Source: JAVBPP01 sp031549535
GTDB lineage: Bacteria; Bacillota; Clostridia; Oscillospirales; Acutalibacteraceae
Direction: 5' to 3'
DNA: 41,238 nucleotides
Assembly: GCA_031549535.1 (NCBI GenBank)
Contig: JAVBPP010000060.1
Location: forward strand, 1 to 41,238
Shown: piece by piece, positions 32,399-40,223 of the stretch
Position numbering within the stretch: the first letter of the stretch is position 1
Layout: every line of letters begins with the position of its first letter
Translations under genes and position numbers: made by a program
Notes under the pieces: generated by a model
What the model saw: only the letters and a program-made list of their open reading frames with translations
Told to the model about the DNA's origin: nothing
The model's database searches: none

Positions 32399-34371
32399 GT
32401 TCCATTCCCTATCCTTTCTTCGGCTTGTTCGTCAATACTCTGCTTCAGCTCCGCCAACACCTGTTCGGTATCCGTATGGGTGAACTGGGCAGCAGCCATG
32501 GTTCTGTGCCCGCCGCCGCCCATGCGCTCCATAATCAGCTGCACATTCAAATCCCCGTAGGAACGCGCCGTAATACAGACATTCCCCTTCGCGTCCGGGA
32601 AAATTACAAAGGAGGCTCGTACCCCTTCCACATTGAGCAGCTCATCCGCCGCCTGAGAGGAGACGACGCGGATATCCCGCATCCTGCTCTGTGTAACGGA
32701 AACGGCACAGTCCCGGTACATCTGCGCGTTTGTCACCAAGGCGTAGCGTTGTTTGTTATCCTCCATGGAACTGGCAAACAGCCGTTTGACCTTGACTGTA
32801 TCCGCACCCTTGCCCTTGAGAAAGGCTGCCGCGTCAAAGGTACGCACACGCGTGCGCAGGATGAAGTTTTTTGTATCCAGCATAATGCCCGCCAGCAGCG
32901 CCTCCGCCTCAAAACGGTTGACATCCGGCGTGATGTATTGAATCAGCTCCGTTACCATTTCACAGCTGGAGGAGGCGTTCGGGTCATGGTGGAAAATAAC
33001 GGCGTTGTCAATATGGTTCACCATTTTGCGGTGGTGGTCAATGACAGCCACATGCTTTGCCAGCGGAAATAAATCCGGGAAATCCAGGAATGAGGCGATA
33101 TGCGTATCCACCAGCAGCAACAGGCAGTTGTTTGCAAGCAGTAGTTTCGCCCGCTCCTCGTCGATAATGACCGTGCGCTTATATTCTTGCCGTGCCCGCT
33201 CCAGCAGCGCTTGGGCGAGGGAATGTGCGGGGTTCGCCACGATATAGGCGGGCACATTCAAGCTGCGCGTAATGGCCAACAGACCGATAGCCGCACCCAT
33301 GGCATCTAAATCGGGGAAGGTGTGACCCATAATAACAACGGATTCGCAGGTTGAAATCAAATCCGTCAGCGTAGAAGCTACCGCGCGTGTTTTGGCTTTG
33401 GTGCGCTTTTCCACACTTTTGGAAATGCCGCCATAAAATTCATAACTGTTTTCGGTTTTGAGCGCCGCTTGGTCGCCGCCACGGCCGATTGCCATTTCCA
33501 GCGCACGGTGCGCCGCGTTTTCGCATTCCTCGGGGGTATCCCCTGTACCTACGCCGATGGCAAGTGTAATGCCCAACTCGCGCTCCCGGTAGGCGTATTT
33601 GCGCACATCGTTGAGAATATCAAACTTATTCTCCAGCATTTTGCGTACATCGCGCTCCTGCGCAAGCAAAATATAGCGCTCATCGCTGATACGGCGCAGC
33701 AAGCAGGCATAGGGCTGCGCCCAAAGCTCAATCAAGGCCTCAATACCGTTATGTATTTCGGCATATTCGCTGTCCCGAAAGCCTAGCCCCATCTGGCTGA
33801 TGTCGTCAATATCCAACAGCAGCACATAGCTGCGGCTCTCCTCCAACTCCCGCTGCATGGCGTGGAAGGCGCTGTTATCCGTGTAATACAGCGCATAATA
33901 TAACTTTTCTTTATAGTGAAATCGTGCACAATACAGCGTGAAATAGCGTTGCTGCACCTGCACCTCAAGTGGCTCGTTGACGGCCATTTCACAAAGGCGC
34001 TGGCCGCCCGTGAAGCGCTCGGGGGCAGAATCGGAAACAAGCTCCCCTTGGGCAACCTGGTCAATAAATTTTTCATTAAAGTGCACAATCGCCTCATGCT
34101 CATCGCAAACCAGAACCGGAACGGGGTAGCTTGTAAGAATTTCACTCTGCATGATATCCATGCGCTGGGCGAGGGTTGCCAACAGGCGTTCGCGCTTAAA
34201 ACGCACATATTTGACACGCAGCAGCGCCGCAAGCAAAAGCAGGGCGTAACATCCCGCAAAAATCAGCGCCGATTTTGTTCGATAAATCAACATCCCGCCC
34301 ACATTTGCCGCCGCGATGATTGCCATGGCAGCGCTGACAGGAAACTCCTCAAGCAGCTTGCGTAAGCGCAT
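32395..34371 (-). CDS. gdpP: Cyclic-di-AMP phosphodiesterase, GdpP/YybT type
   Basis: 658 residues. It hydrolyses c-di-AMP and so affects potassium, osmotic and wall balance. Order: two N-terminal membrane segments (about 10-55), a PAS domain (PVPVLVCDEHEAIVHFNEKF), a degenerate GGDEF domain (LLLDIDDISQMGLGFRDSEY, GITLAIGVG) and a DHH-DHHA1 phosphoesterase. The metal-site motifs are VIMGHTFPDLDAMGA, LLVDTH, AVIDHHRK and GIMLDTKNF, with the DHHA1 motif GGGGHRTMAAAQ. The usual GHxNxDxDS is here GHTFPDLDA, a mild variant. It lies 38 bases after rnj. Confidence 0.95.
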   Translation of the reverse strand: MRLRKLLEEFPVSAAMAIIAAANVGGMLIYRTKSALIFAGCYALLLLAALLRVKYVRFKRERLLATLAQRMDIMQSEILTSYPVPVLVCDEHEAIVHFNEKFIDQVAQGELVSDSAPERFTGGQRLCEMAVNEPLEVQVQQRYFTLYCARFHYKEKLYYALYYTDNSAFHAMQRELEESRSYVLLLDIDDISQMGLGFRDSEYAEIHNGIEALIELWAQPYACLLRRISDERYILLAQERDVRKMLENKFDILNDVRKYAYRERELGITLAIGVGTGDTPEECENAAHRALEMAIGRGGDQAALKTENSYEFYGGISKSVEKRTKAKTRAVASTLTDLISTCESVVIMGHTFPDLDAMGAAIGLLAITRSLNVPAYIVANPAHSLAQALLERARQEYKRTVIIDEERAKLLLANNCLLLLVDTHIASFLDFPDLFPLAKHVAVIDHHRKMVNHIDNAVIFHHDPNASSSCEMVTELIQYITPDVNRFEAEALLAGIMLDTKNFILRTRVRTFDAAAFLKGKGADTVKVKRLFASSMEDNKQRYALVTNAQMYRDCAVSVTQSRMRDIRVVSSQAADELLNVEGVRASFVIFPDAKGNVCITARSYGDLNVQLIMERMGGGGHRTMAAAQFTHTDTEQVLAELKQSIDEQAEERIGNGT

Positions 34372-34409
34372 ACGCTCCCCCCTTTTGCTGTCTTAGTTAA
34401 AAATTCGTA

Positions 34410-36398
34410 TCAGTCCCGCACATCCAGAATCACCGGCAGCACCATCGGGCTGCGCTTGGTGCGTTCATAGAGCAGCTGTGAGACTTGATCGCGCAAGCGG
34501 TTGCGCAGCGCGTTCCACTCCAGCGTATCGCGCGAGAGATACTCCTCCACCGTTTGCATGGCGGCAGCCCGCACTTCGCCCATGAGCGCCTCGCTCTCGC
34601 GCACATAGATAAAACCGCGCGAAAACACCTCGGGGCCCGAGAGCAGTTCCCCTGTCTCCCCGTCTATAGCGAGGGACAGCACCATAATGCCGTCCTGCGC
34701 GAGGTGCTTACGATCCCGCAACACAACGCTGCCTACATCGCCCACGCCGTAGCCATCCACAAACACCTTGCCGGACGGAACATTCGCCCCGGTTCGCAGA
34801 GTGTCCTGCGTCAGCTCGGCGACAACGCCGTTATCCGCTATGAGTATATGCGCCTTGTCGATGCCCATATTCTGCGCGAGCATGGCATGCTTGCGCAGGT
34901 GCTTGAGTTCGCCGTGCACCGGGATAAAATATTTGGGCTTAACGATGCCCATCATAATTTTTAGCTCCTCCTGACAGGCGTGACCGGAGACATGCACCTC
35001 ATACATGCGCTCATACACCACCTCAGCACCCAGCTTCATCAGCTCATTGATGACACGGCTGACGGTTTTTTCGTTGCCGGGGATGGGCGTTGCAGAGATG
35101 ATGACACAATCCGTAGGCAAAATGCCCACCTTTCTGTGCTCGGAGAACGCCATGCGCGTCAGGGCGGACATCGGCTCGCCCTGGCTGCCCGTTGTAATAA
35201 TAACCAGCTTATCCGCAGGGTAGTTATTTATGGTATCAATCGGAATCAGAATGCCCTCCGGCACATTGAGATAACCCAGCTCGGAGCCGATGCTCACCAC
35301 ATTTTCAAGGCTGCGCCCAACGAGCGCCACCTTTCTGCCGATGGCCTGCGCCGTGTTGATAATCTGCTGCACACGGTGGATGTTGGAGGCAAAGGTCGCC
35401 ACAATAACGCGGCGGTTTTCCGCCTTGCGGAACAGGGTTGCAAAGGATTCGCCCACCTTGCGTTCACTTTCGGTGTAACCCGGCCGCTCCGCGTTTGTGG
35501 AATCTGAAAGCATGCAAAGCACGCCCTCCTTGCCGATTTCGGCAAAGCGCGCCAAATCTATCATTTCCCCGTCAATGGGGGTACTGTCGATTTTAAAGTC
35601 GCCGGTTTGGATAATGGTTCCCTGTTCACAGCGAATGGCCAGTGCAAGGGAATCCGGAATGGAGTGATTGACGTGAATCATCTCCACAGAAAACGCGCCC
35701 AACTGAACGACATCGCCGGGCTTCACTTCGTTGAGCTTTGTCTCGTGCAACAGGCCGTGCTCACGCAGCTTGCCCTGAATCAGTCCCAAGGTCAGCCTGG
35801 TGCCATAAACCGGAAGTTTTGTGTTTTTCAACAGATAGGCAAGGCCGCCGATATGATCCTCGTGCCCGTGCGTTATGACAACGCCGCGAATTTTCTCCGC
35901 ATTGCGCTCCACATAGCTGAAATCCGGGATAACCAAATCCACGCCGGGCATATCCTGATCCGGAAATGAGAGGCCACAATCCACCAAAAACATGTCCTCG
36001 CCGTATTCATACAGCGTCATGTTCTTGCCCACTTCGTTCAAGCCGCCCAAAAAGGCAATGCGGATGGGTTTTTCATTTTTCTTCGCCTGTTGCTTCGTCT
36101 TTTTTGCGCCGCTCTGACTGCCGTTTTGTTTTTTGGGCTGGTTGTTTTGCTTTTGATTCGCCTCCTGCCCCTTGGCAGCTTTCGGGGAACGCTTGCGAGG
36201 CGCGGGCGTTTGCGCAGGGGTGGACGTTTGCGCAGGCGCGGGCGTCCGCGCAGGAGCGGGCGTCCGCGCAGGAGCGGATGTCCGCGCAGGGGCAGATGTT
36301 GGCGCGGGCTTGAGGTCGTCCTTTTTGTTCCGCCCCGAAACACTTGCGTCAATAACAGATTTTTTGTTGTTTTGCATGAATTTTACATACTCCTTCAT
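34410..36398 (-). CDS. rnj: Ribonuclease J with Ala-Pro-rich N-terminal extension
   Basis: 662 residues. Metallo-beta-lactamase/beta-CASP ribonuclease with 5'-3' exo- and endonuclease activity in mRNA decay. The core starts near residue 112 (RIAFLGGLNEVGKN) and has the metal motif VVITHGHEDHIGG, LSDSTNAERPGYTESE, the beta-CASP region and the late HVSGHA and FIPVHGE. Before the core lies an extension of about 110 residues: an Ala-Pro-Thr-Arg/Gln repeat (31-67), then a Lys/Gln/Asn-rich basic stretch, probably disordered. Most RNase J proteins of about 555 residues lack it. ATG 36398 is preceded by GGCGG; ATG 36377 has AAGGAG but 12 bases away. It is first gene of the operon to ftsH. Confidence 0.95.
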   Translation of the reverse strand: MKEYVKFMQNNKKSVIDASVSGRNKKDDLKPAPTSAPARTSAPARTPAPARTPAPAQTSTPAQTPAPRKRSPKAAKGQEANQKQNNQPKKQNGSQSGAKKTKQQAKKNEKPIRIAFLGGLNEVGKNMTLYEYGEDMFLVDCGLSFPDQDMPGVDLVIPDFSYVERNAEKIRGVVITHGHEDHIGGLAYLLKNTKLPVYGTRLTLGLIQGKLREHGLLHETKLNEVKPGDVVQLGAFSVEMIHVNHSIPDSLALAIRCEQGTIIQTGDFKIDSTPIDGEMIDLARFAEIGKEGVLCMLSDSTNAERPGYTESERKVGESFATLFRKAENRRVIVATFASNIHRVQQIINTAQAIGRKVALVGRSLENVVSIGSELGYLNVPEGILIPIDTINNYPADKLVIITTGSQGEPMSALTRMAFSEHRKVGILPTDCVIISATPIPGNEKTVSRVINELMKLGAEVVYERMYEVHVSGHACQEELKIMMGIVKPKYFIPVHGELKHLRKHAMLAQNMGIDKAHILIADNGVVAELTQDTLRTGANVPSGKVFVDGYGVGDVGSVVLRDRKHLAQDGIMVLSLAIDGETGELLSGPEVFSRGFIYVRESEALMGEVRAAAMQTVEEYLSRDTLEWNALRNRLRDQVSQLLYERTKRSPMVLPVILDVRD
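36198..36308 (-). repeat. In-frame short tandem repeats in rnj
   Basis: About six copies of an 18-base unit (minus strand, roughly CGGACGCCCGCTCCTGCG) encode the Thr-Pro-Ala-Pro-Ala-Arg/Gln units at residues 31-67. Near-identical copies at 36239-36290 suggest recent slippage; unit number may vary between strains. Confidence 0.7.
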
Positions 36399-36564
36399 TA
36401 GCCGCCGGGCTTTTTGCCGGGCGGTTGGATAAAATTATCAGAATCTATACACCGCAGCAGCACATGCTGCGGAACAAATCCAAACTTCAGTCTATGTATC
36501 CCGGTTATACCCGGGATAGCAATTTGCACCACGGCGCATCCAAAATGCACCATATTTAACGTTT
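36399..36564 (-). promoter_or_regulatory. Structured 5' untranslated leader of the rnj operon
   Basis: Three hairpins follow the promoter on the minus strand: TATCCCGG/CCGGGATA, CCGCAGCA/TGCTGCGG and CCGCCCGGC/GCCCGGCGG (one mismatch). The last one ends four bases before the ATG at 36398, where it would hide the GGCGG ribosome binding region. It does not match a riboswitch class known to me. Confidence 0.5.
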
Positions 36565-36593
36565 ATTGTACAACGAAACGCCGCCGCTGTCAA
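36565..36593 (-). promoter_or_regulatory. Promoter of the rnj-gdpP-rplI-dnaB-tilS-hpt-ftsH operon
   Basis: Minus-strand TTGACA (perfect) and TACAAT with a 17-base spacer. The -35 hexamer overlaps the last codons of the nucleotidyltransferase gene. It is the only clear promoter before seven tightly spaced genes. Confidence 0.75.
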
Positions 36594-38905
36594 GTTTGCC
36601 CCGCTTCCTTATTCCGAACCAGCTCCTCAACTGAAAGGCAAAGCTCATTTGCCGTTTCCAGGTTGTTGGACTCCGCCAGAACGCTCAGCGCCCTGCCTGT
36701 TCTGGAAGGGACAATCAACAGCCTTCCGTTTTCTTTTTTCATGGTAATCCCTTCCTTTTTGCTGTCAAGTGTAAGAGTGTCATCTCCCAGAAATTCCGCA
36801 AGCATGGAGGGCGGAATGTTGATGGCAAAGGTTTTTTTTGCAACGTAAAAATCCGGCAGCTCATCCAAAAGCTGTGGGAGCGTCATTTCCCGCTCCTTCA
36901 TGATAGACAGCAGGCGAACGGTTAAAAACAGGCCGTCGCGCACCCATTGCTGTTTGGCGGAAAGGCGGCGGGCTGTGCTGTCCGAATCATCCGCAGGGCT
37001 GCTCAAATAACGGTAGGCCTGCCTGCCGTGCTGAGCGGCGAGGCCATCCAACAGCTGCGGCGCGTCATAGGGCAGTGCAATATCCCGCCCGTTTTTCAGT
37101 TCCGCAAGGCAGCAGATTGCCAGTAGCTTTTCACAGGGCACGGTTCCCAGCTGTGCCGTGTAAGCGCTGACCCGTGTGCCGAAGCGGTTAACACGGAACA
37201 GCAATTCCTCGCTTTCGGCGCAGTCCAGCTTATTTAGGCATTCCGTGAGCAGCAGCTGAATGCGCTCATTGGAGCTTTTCACACAGGCTCGCCCACCCGC
37301 GAGGCCGTAGGGCGCAAGCTTGCTGATTTCCTGGCGGTAAATCATTTGAATGCTGGCCATATCCGCAAGATCCCGCACCTGCTCCGGTGCACAGCGGCTG
37401 AACTCCCCCTTCGCCATGCGGGTTTCAATATCCCGCTCTAAAAAACGCGGTATGGAGAGGCCGCCCTCCCCGCAGATTTTGATGGCGGTATTCTCGCCGC
37501 CGTGCACAAAAATGCCAATGCCCTGTGAACAAAAGGCCGTAAAGAAAGAAAGCTGCGCCTCAAAACATTCCCCAAAGGTCCAAACATGGCTGCCTGTATA
37601 CATGAGCCCCGAAACCAGCGCGTGCATAAGCGCCTTGGCGTTGTTGCTGCCATCGCAGGCTATGCCGATGCGCTTGCCGGTTTTCGCGCTCCCCAGCGCG
37701 AGACCGAGCCGGGCGCAAATTTCCGGGGTTAGCTCCAATCCACTTTCCCCGCTCACGCCCTCATCGTCAAACACCTTGCGTTCAAACGAGCCGAGCTTTA
37801 CGTTGGCGCTAACGATGGCGCCGCTCTCAATCACTTTTTCGGGCCAAATCAACACGCCCGGCTTGACGGCAGCCTGCGAGCCGATGACGGCGTTTGAGCC
37901 GATGACGGCGTTTTCAAACAGCGCAACGCCGCCCCGCAGGGATGCGCCGGAACAAACCATTGCCCCTGTCAGATTGGTTTGCGCCGCAATGGAGCAGTTT
38001 TCCATAACCAGACTGCTGCGCAGCTTTGCGTTTTCGCCGATGAGGCAGCCGTGATCCACGCTGGTGTAAGGGCCGATGACCGCACCGTTTCCGATTTCTA
38101 CCCGCTCCCCGATGTAAACGGGCGGAATAATGTGATAATCCCCTTTTGGCAGGCTGGTGTCCGTGAAAACGCCCTTTGCGACCGCGCTCATGGCGCATTG
38201 AATTCTGCCGTCCAGTAAATCCCGCGCACAGCCCAGAAAGGCGCTGATGTCGCCGATATCGCACCAATAGCCGCTCGCATGGTAGCAATAAACGGGCATC
38301 CCGCCGCTGAGCATCTGCGGAAACAAATCCTTCGCAAAGTCAAAGGGCTTCCCCTGCGGAATCAAATCCAGGCACTCCGCATTCAACACATAAATACCCG
38401 TATTGGCGAGGTTTGTCACCGCCTGCCCCCATGCGGGTTTTTCAATAAAGCCTGTAACGCGATTTTCCGCATCGGTCTGCACCAGGCCATACTCACGCGG
38501 GTCGTCTACGCTTGCCGCAACAATGGTCGCCGCCGCACCCACCGCCTTGTGGTAGGCGATGATGCCGTCCAAGTCATAGTCACACATGGCATCCCCGCTG
38601 ATGACAAGGAACGGCTCCTGCTGGTTTTGCAGGGCGTTGCGCACACTGCCCGCCGTACCCAAGGGGCTATCCTCCCGTACAAACTCAAGCTTCAGCTGCT
38701 CGTAGCCATCGCGGTAAGGCCGTTCAATCTCCTCCGGCAAATAGCCCAGTGTCAGCACCGCCTGTTGGATTCCGTTGCGCAGCAGCAGGTCAAAAATGTA
38801 TTCCAGAATGGGTCTGCCGCACAAGCGTGCCATGGGTTTGGGCAAATTGCAGGTCAAGGGACGCAACCGGCTGCCCTCTCCCCCCGCCATAATAACCGCC
38901 TTCAT
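36590..38905 (-). CDS. Sugar-phosphate nucleotidyltransferase fused to a left-handed beta-helix and degenerate phosphomannomutase domain
   Basis: 771 residues. Residues 1-235 are a nucleotidyltransferase (AVIMAGGEGSRLRPLTCNLP, VISGDAMCDYDLDG, FIEKPAWGQAV) of the mannose-1-phosphate guanylyltransferase/glucose-1-phosphate type. About 245-375 are hexapeptide repeats (IGNGAVIGPYTSV, AVIGSNAVIGSQAAV). From about 380 the fold follows phosphomannomutase/phosphoglucomutase, but the catalytic TASHNP loop is replaced by FVHGGENTAIKI, so the phosphoserine is missing and this part is probably not a mutase. Similar fusions are known in Firmicutes and cyanobacteria; the exact nucleotide sugar is unknown. 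The ATG at 38905 is chosen because the family N-terminus MKAVIMAGG starts there; the frame to 38998 has no support. Confidence 0.85.
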   Translation of the reverse strand: MKAVIMAGGEGSRLRPLTCNLPKPMARLCGRPILEYIFDLLLRNGIQQAVLTLGYLPEEIERPYRDGYEQLKLEFVREDSPLGTAGSVRNALQNQQEPFLVISGDAMCDYDLDGIIAYHKAVGAAATIVAASVDDPREYGLVQTDAENRVTGFIEKPAWGQAVTNLANTGIYVLNAECLDLIPQGKPFDFAKDLFPQMLSGGMPVYCYHASGYWCDIGDISAFLGCARDLLDGRIQCAMSAVAKGVFTDTSLPKGDYHIIPPVYIGERVEIGNGAVIGPYTSVDHGCLIGENAKLRSSLVMENCSIAAQTNLTGAMVCSGASLRGGVALFENAVIGSNAVIGSQAAVKPGVLIWPEKVIESGAIVSANVKLGSFERKVFDDEGVSGESGLELTPEICARLGLALGSAKTGKRIGIACDGSNNAKALMHALVSGLMYTGSHVWTFGECFEAQLSFFTAFCSQGIGIFVHGGENTAIKICGEGGLSIPRFLERDIETRMAKGEFSRCAPEQVRDLADMASIQMIYRQEISKLAPYGLAGGRACVKSSNERIQLLLTECLNKLDCAESEELLFRVNRFGTRVSAYTAQLGTVPCEKLLAICCLAELKNGRDIALPYDAPQLLDGLAAQHGRQAYRYLSSPADDSDSTARRLSAKQQWVRDGLFLTVRLLSIMKEREMTLPQLLDELPDFYVAKKTFAINIPPSMLAEFLGDDTLTLDSKKEGITMKKENGRLLIVPSRTGRALSVLAESNNLETANELCLSVEELVRNKEAGQT

Positions 38906-38923
38906 TGCGCTTACCAATCCTTT

Positions 38924-38951
38924 CCATATTATTGTTTCCACAATAGTATGG
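38924..38951. promoter_or_regulatory. Operator-like inverted repeat
   Basis: CCATATTATTGT and ACAATAGTATGG form a 12-bp inverted repeat (one mismatch) with a 4-base spacer, 18 bases upstream of the nucleotidyltransferase start and in the divergent region with rnhA. It could be an operator or a small stem-loop. Confidence 0.35.
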
Positions 38952-38983
38952 ACGACTGTCCACAGCTTTATACGAAAAGCCGG

Positions 38984-39012
38984 TTGCGCAGTTCCCAAAA
39001 AAATGTTATCCT
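38984..39012 (+). promoter_or_regulatory. rnhA promoter
   Basis: TTGCGC and TATCCT with a 17-base spacer, 24 bases before the ATG. Confidence 0.5.
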
Positions 39013-39036
39013 ATACGGCATGAGGACGGTGCGAAA

Positions 39037-39492
39037 ATGGCTGAAAAAAAACAAGTGGAAATTTTTACGGACGGCGCCTGCTCCGGCAACCCAGGGCCTG
39101 GCGGCTGGGGCGCGATACTGCGCTATCAGGGGCACGTTAAGGAGCTTTCCGGCGGGGAAAAGCAGACCACCAATAACCGCATGGAGCTCACCGCCGCCAT
39201 AGAAGCGCTCAAGGCTCTCAACAAGCCCTGCCACGTGCGGCTGGTCACGGATTCGCAGTATGTGGCCAACGGCATCAACAAGGGCTGGGTCTATAATTGG
39301 ATGAAAAAGGGTTGGAAAAAGTCCGACAACAGCCCCGTGCTGAACCCTGACCTTTGGCAGGCGCTTTTGGACGCCCTACACGGGCACGAGGTGGAAATCA
39401 TCTGGGTACGCGGGCACGCGGGACACCCGGAAAACGAGCGTTGCGATGCTCTTGCCGTTGCGGCGGCGAAGGCTGTAATTGGAGAAGAATAA
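39037..39492 (+). CDS. rnhA: Ribonuclease HI
   Basis: 151 residues. Cuts the RNA strand of RNA/DNA hybrids. The catalytic set is present: Asp10 in FTDGACSGNPGPGGWGAIL, Glu in NRMELTAAIEAL, Asp in LVTDSQYV and the late Asp in NERCDALA; the basic handle KGWVYNWMKKGWKKSD is that of the E. coli-type enzyme. Length is typical. Ribosome binding site GAGG is 11 bases upstream. It is transcribed away from the nucleotidyltransferase gene. Confidence 0.97.
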   Translation: MAEKKQVEIFTDGACSGNPGPGGWGAILRYQGHVKELSGGEKQTTNNRMELTAAIEALKALNKPCHVRLVTDSQYVANGINKGWVYNWMKKGWKKSDNSPVLNPDLWQALLDALHGHEVEIIWVRGHAGHPENERCDALAVAAAKAVIGEE

Positions 39493-39543
39493 GTATGTTC
39501 CCGTTTTTCGACGAGTGCGACTGACTGAAAGGAGAAATGACCT

Positions 39544-39888
39544 ATGGATAAGCAAACAAAAAAAGAACAGGTTGCCAATTATTTAGAACGCGAAATCACC
39601 GGGGGTGTTTACGCCCTGTATCACAGCAAAAGCGGCAGGAGAATGCTGTACGCCGTTTCAGACCTCAAGGGCGGGCAAAACCGCTTTCTGTTTGCGCAAA
39701 ACACAAATATGTGCCCGGATGTGCGCATGAAGGCGGACTGGGAACAATACGGCGCACAGAGCTTCCGTTTTGAGATTCTGGAGCAAATCACAAAAAAGCC
39801 CGAGCAGAGCAACAAGGAGTTCAAAGAGGAGCTGGAAACGCTGAAAGAACTCGTTCTTGCCCGCTTTACCCCGGCAGAGTTGTATTGA
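39544..39888 (+). CDS. Small GIY-YIG-like protein
   Basis: 114 residues. The pattern GVYALYHSKSGRRMLYAVSD, then DWEQYGAQSFRFEILEQI, resembles small clostridial GIY-YIG nuclease-fold proteins, in which GIY and YIG mark the first strands and YGxxxFxFEILE the later core. Here YIG is YAV, so nuclease activity is doubtful. A charged C-terminal helix follows (KEFKEELETLKELVLARF). AAGGAG lies ten bases before the ATG. It follows rnhA by 51 bases and may be co-transcribed. Confidence 0.6.
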   Translation: MDKQTKKEQVANYLEREITGGVYALYHSKSGRRMLYAVSDLKGGQNRFLFAQNTNMCPDVRMKADWEQYGAQSFRFEILEQITKKPEQSNKEFKEELETLKELVLARFTPAELY

Positions 39889-39897
39889 TACCTTTGA

Positions 39898-39953
39898 AAG
39901 GGAACCTCAGCCATCAATCTCATTGCAATGGGATTGGCGGCTGAGGTTCCCTT
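39898..39953. terminator. Bidirectional terminator
   Basis: A 15-bp perfect stem (AAGGGAACCTCAGCC and its complement) extended inward by CAATC/GATTG, between the convergent GIY-YIG-like and SASP-like genes. T-rich flanks occur on the minus-strand exit side (CTTTCAAAGG is weak), so efficiency is uncertain. Confidence 0.7.
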
Positions 39954-39956
39954 CGT

Positions 39957-40163
39957 TTATCGATATTCGGTATGCGCCTGCTCCGCGCTCTCTTGGTTCT
40001 TTCGCCGGGTTTCTGCCAGCTCAGCGGCCTCCTCCGGGCTGCTTGCGCCGGCGGGTATATGCTCCCCGTTCATCAAGCGCTGTTCTACATCGCGTATCAT
40101 GCCTTTCACCGCAAGGCCGCCGATTTTTCCGGAAAGTCCGGCATAATTCTTTTTCTTTGACAT
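39957..40163 (-). CDS. Small protein resembling the C-terminal half of alpha/beta-type SASP
   Basis: 68 residues. SGKIGGLAVKGMIRDVEQRL lines up with the second conserved block of alpha/beta small acid-soluble spore proteins (for example NGSVGGEITKRLVQMAEQQL): the G-x-I/V-G-G-x-x-x-K and E-Q-x-L pattern is kept. The first SASP block and the GPR protease site are missing, and an Ala/Glu/Arg-rich tail follows. The ATG at 40163 has GGA ten bases upstream. If related, it would be a DNA-associated spore protein, but similarity over 20 residues in a 68-residue protein is limited evidence; otherwise it is a hypothetical protein. Confidence 0.5.
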   Translation of the reverse strand: MSKKKNYAGLSGKIGGLAVKGMIRDVEQRLMNGEHIPAGASSPEEAAELAETRRKNQESAEQAHTEYR

Positions 40164-40223
40164 GTTTTGCACATCCTTTCTTCAATAGGGTGCAACGGAA
40201 TTTGCAAAACATGCCTTGAAAAA

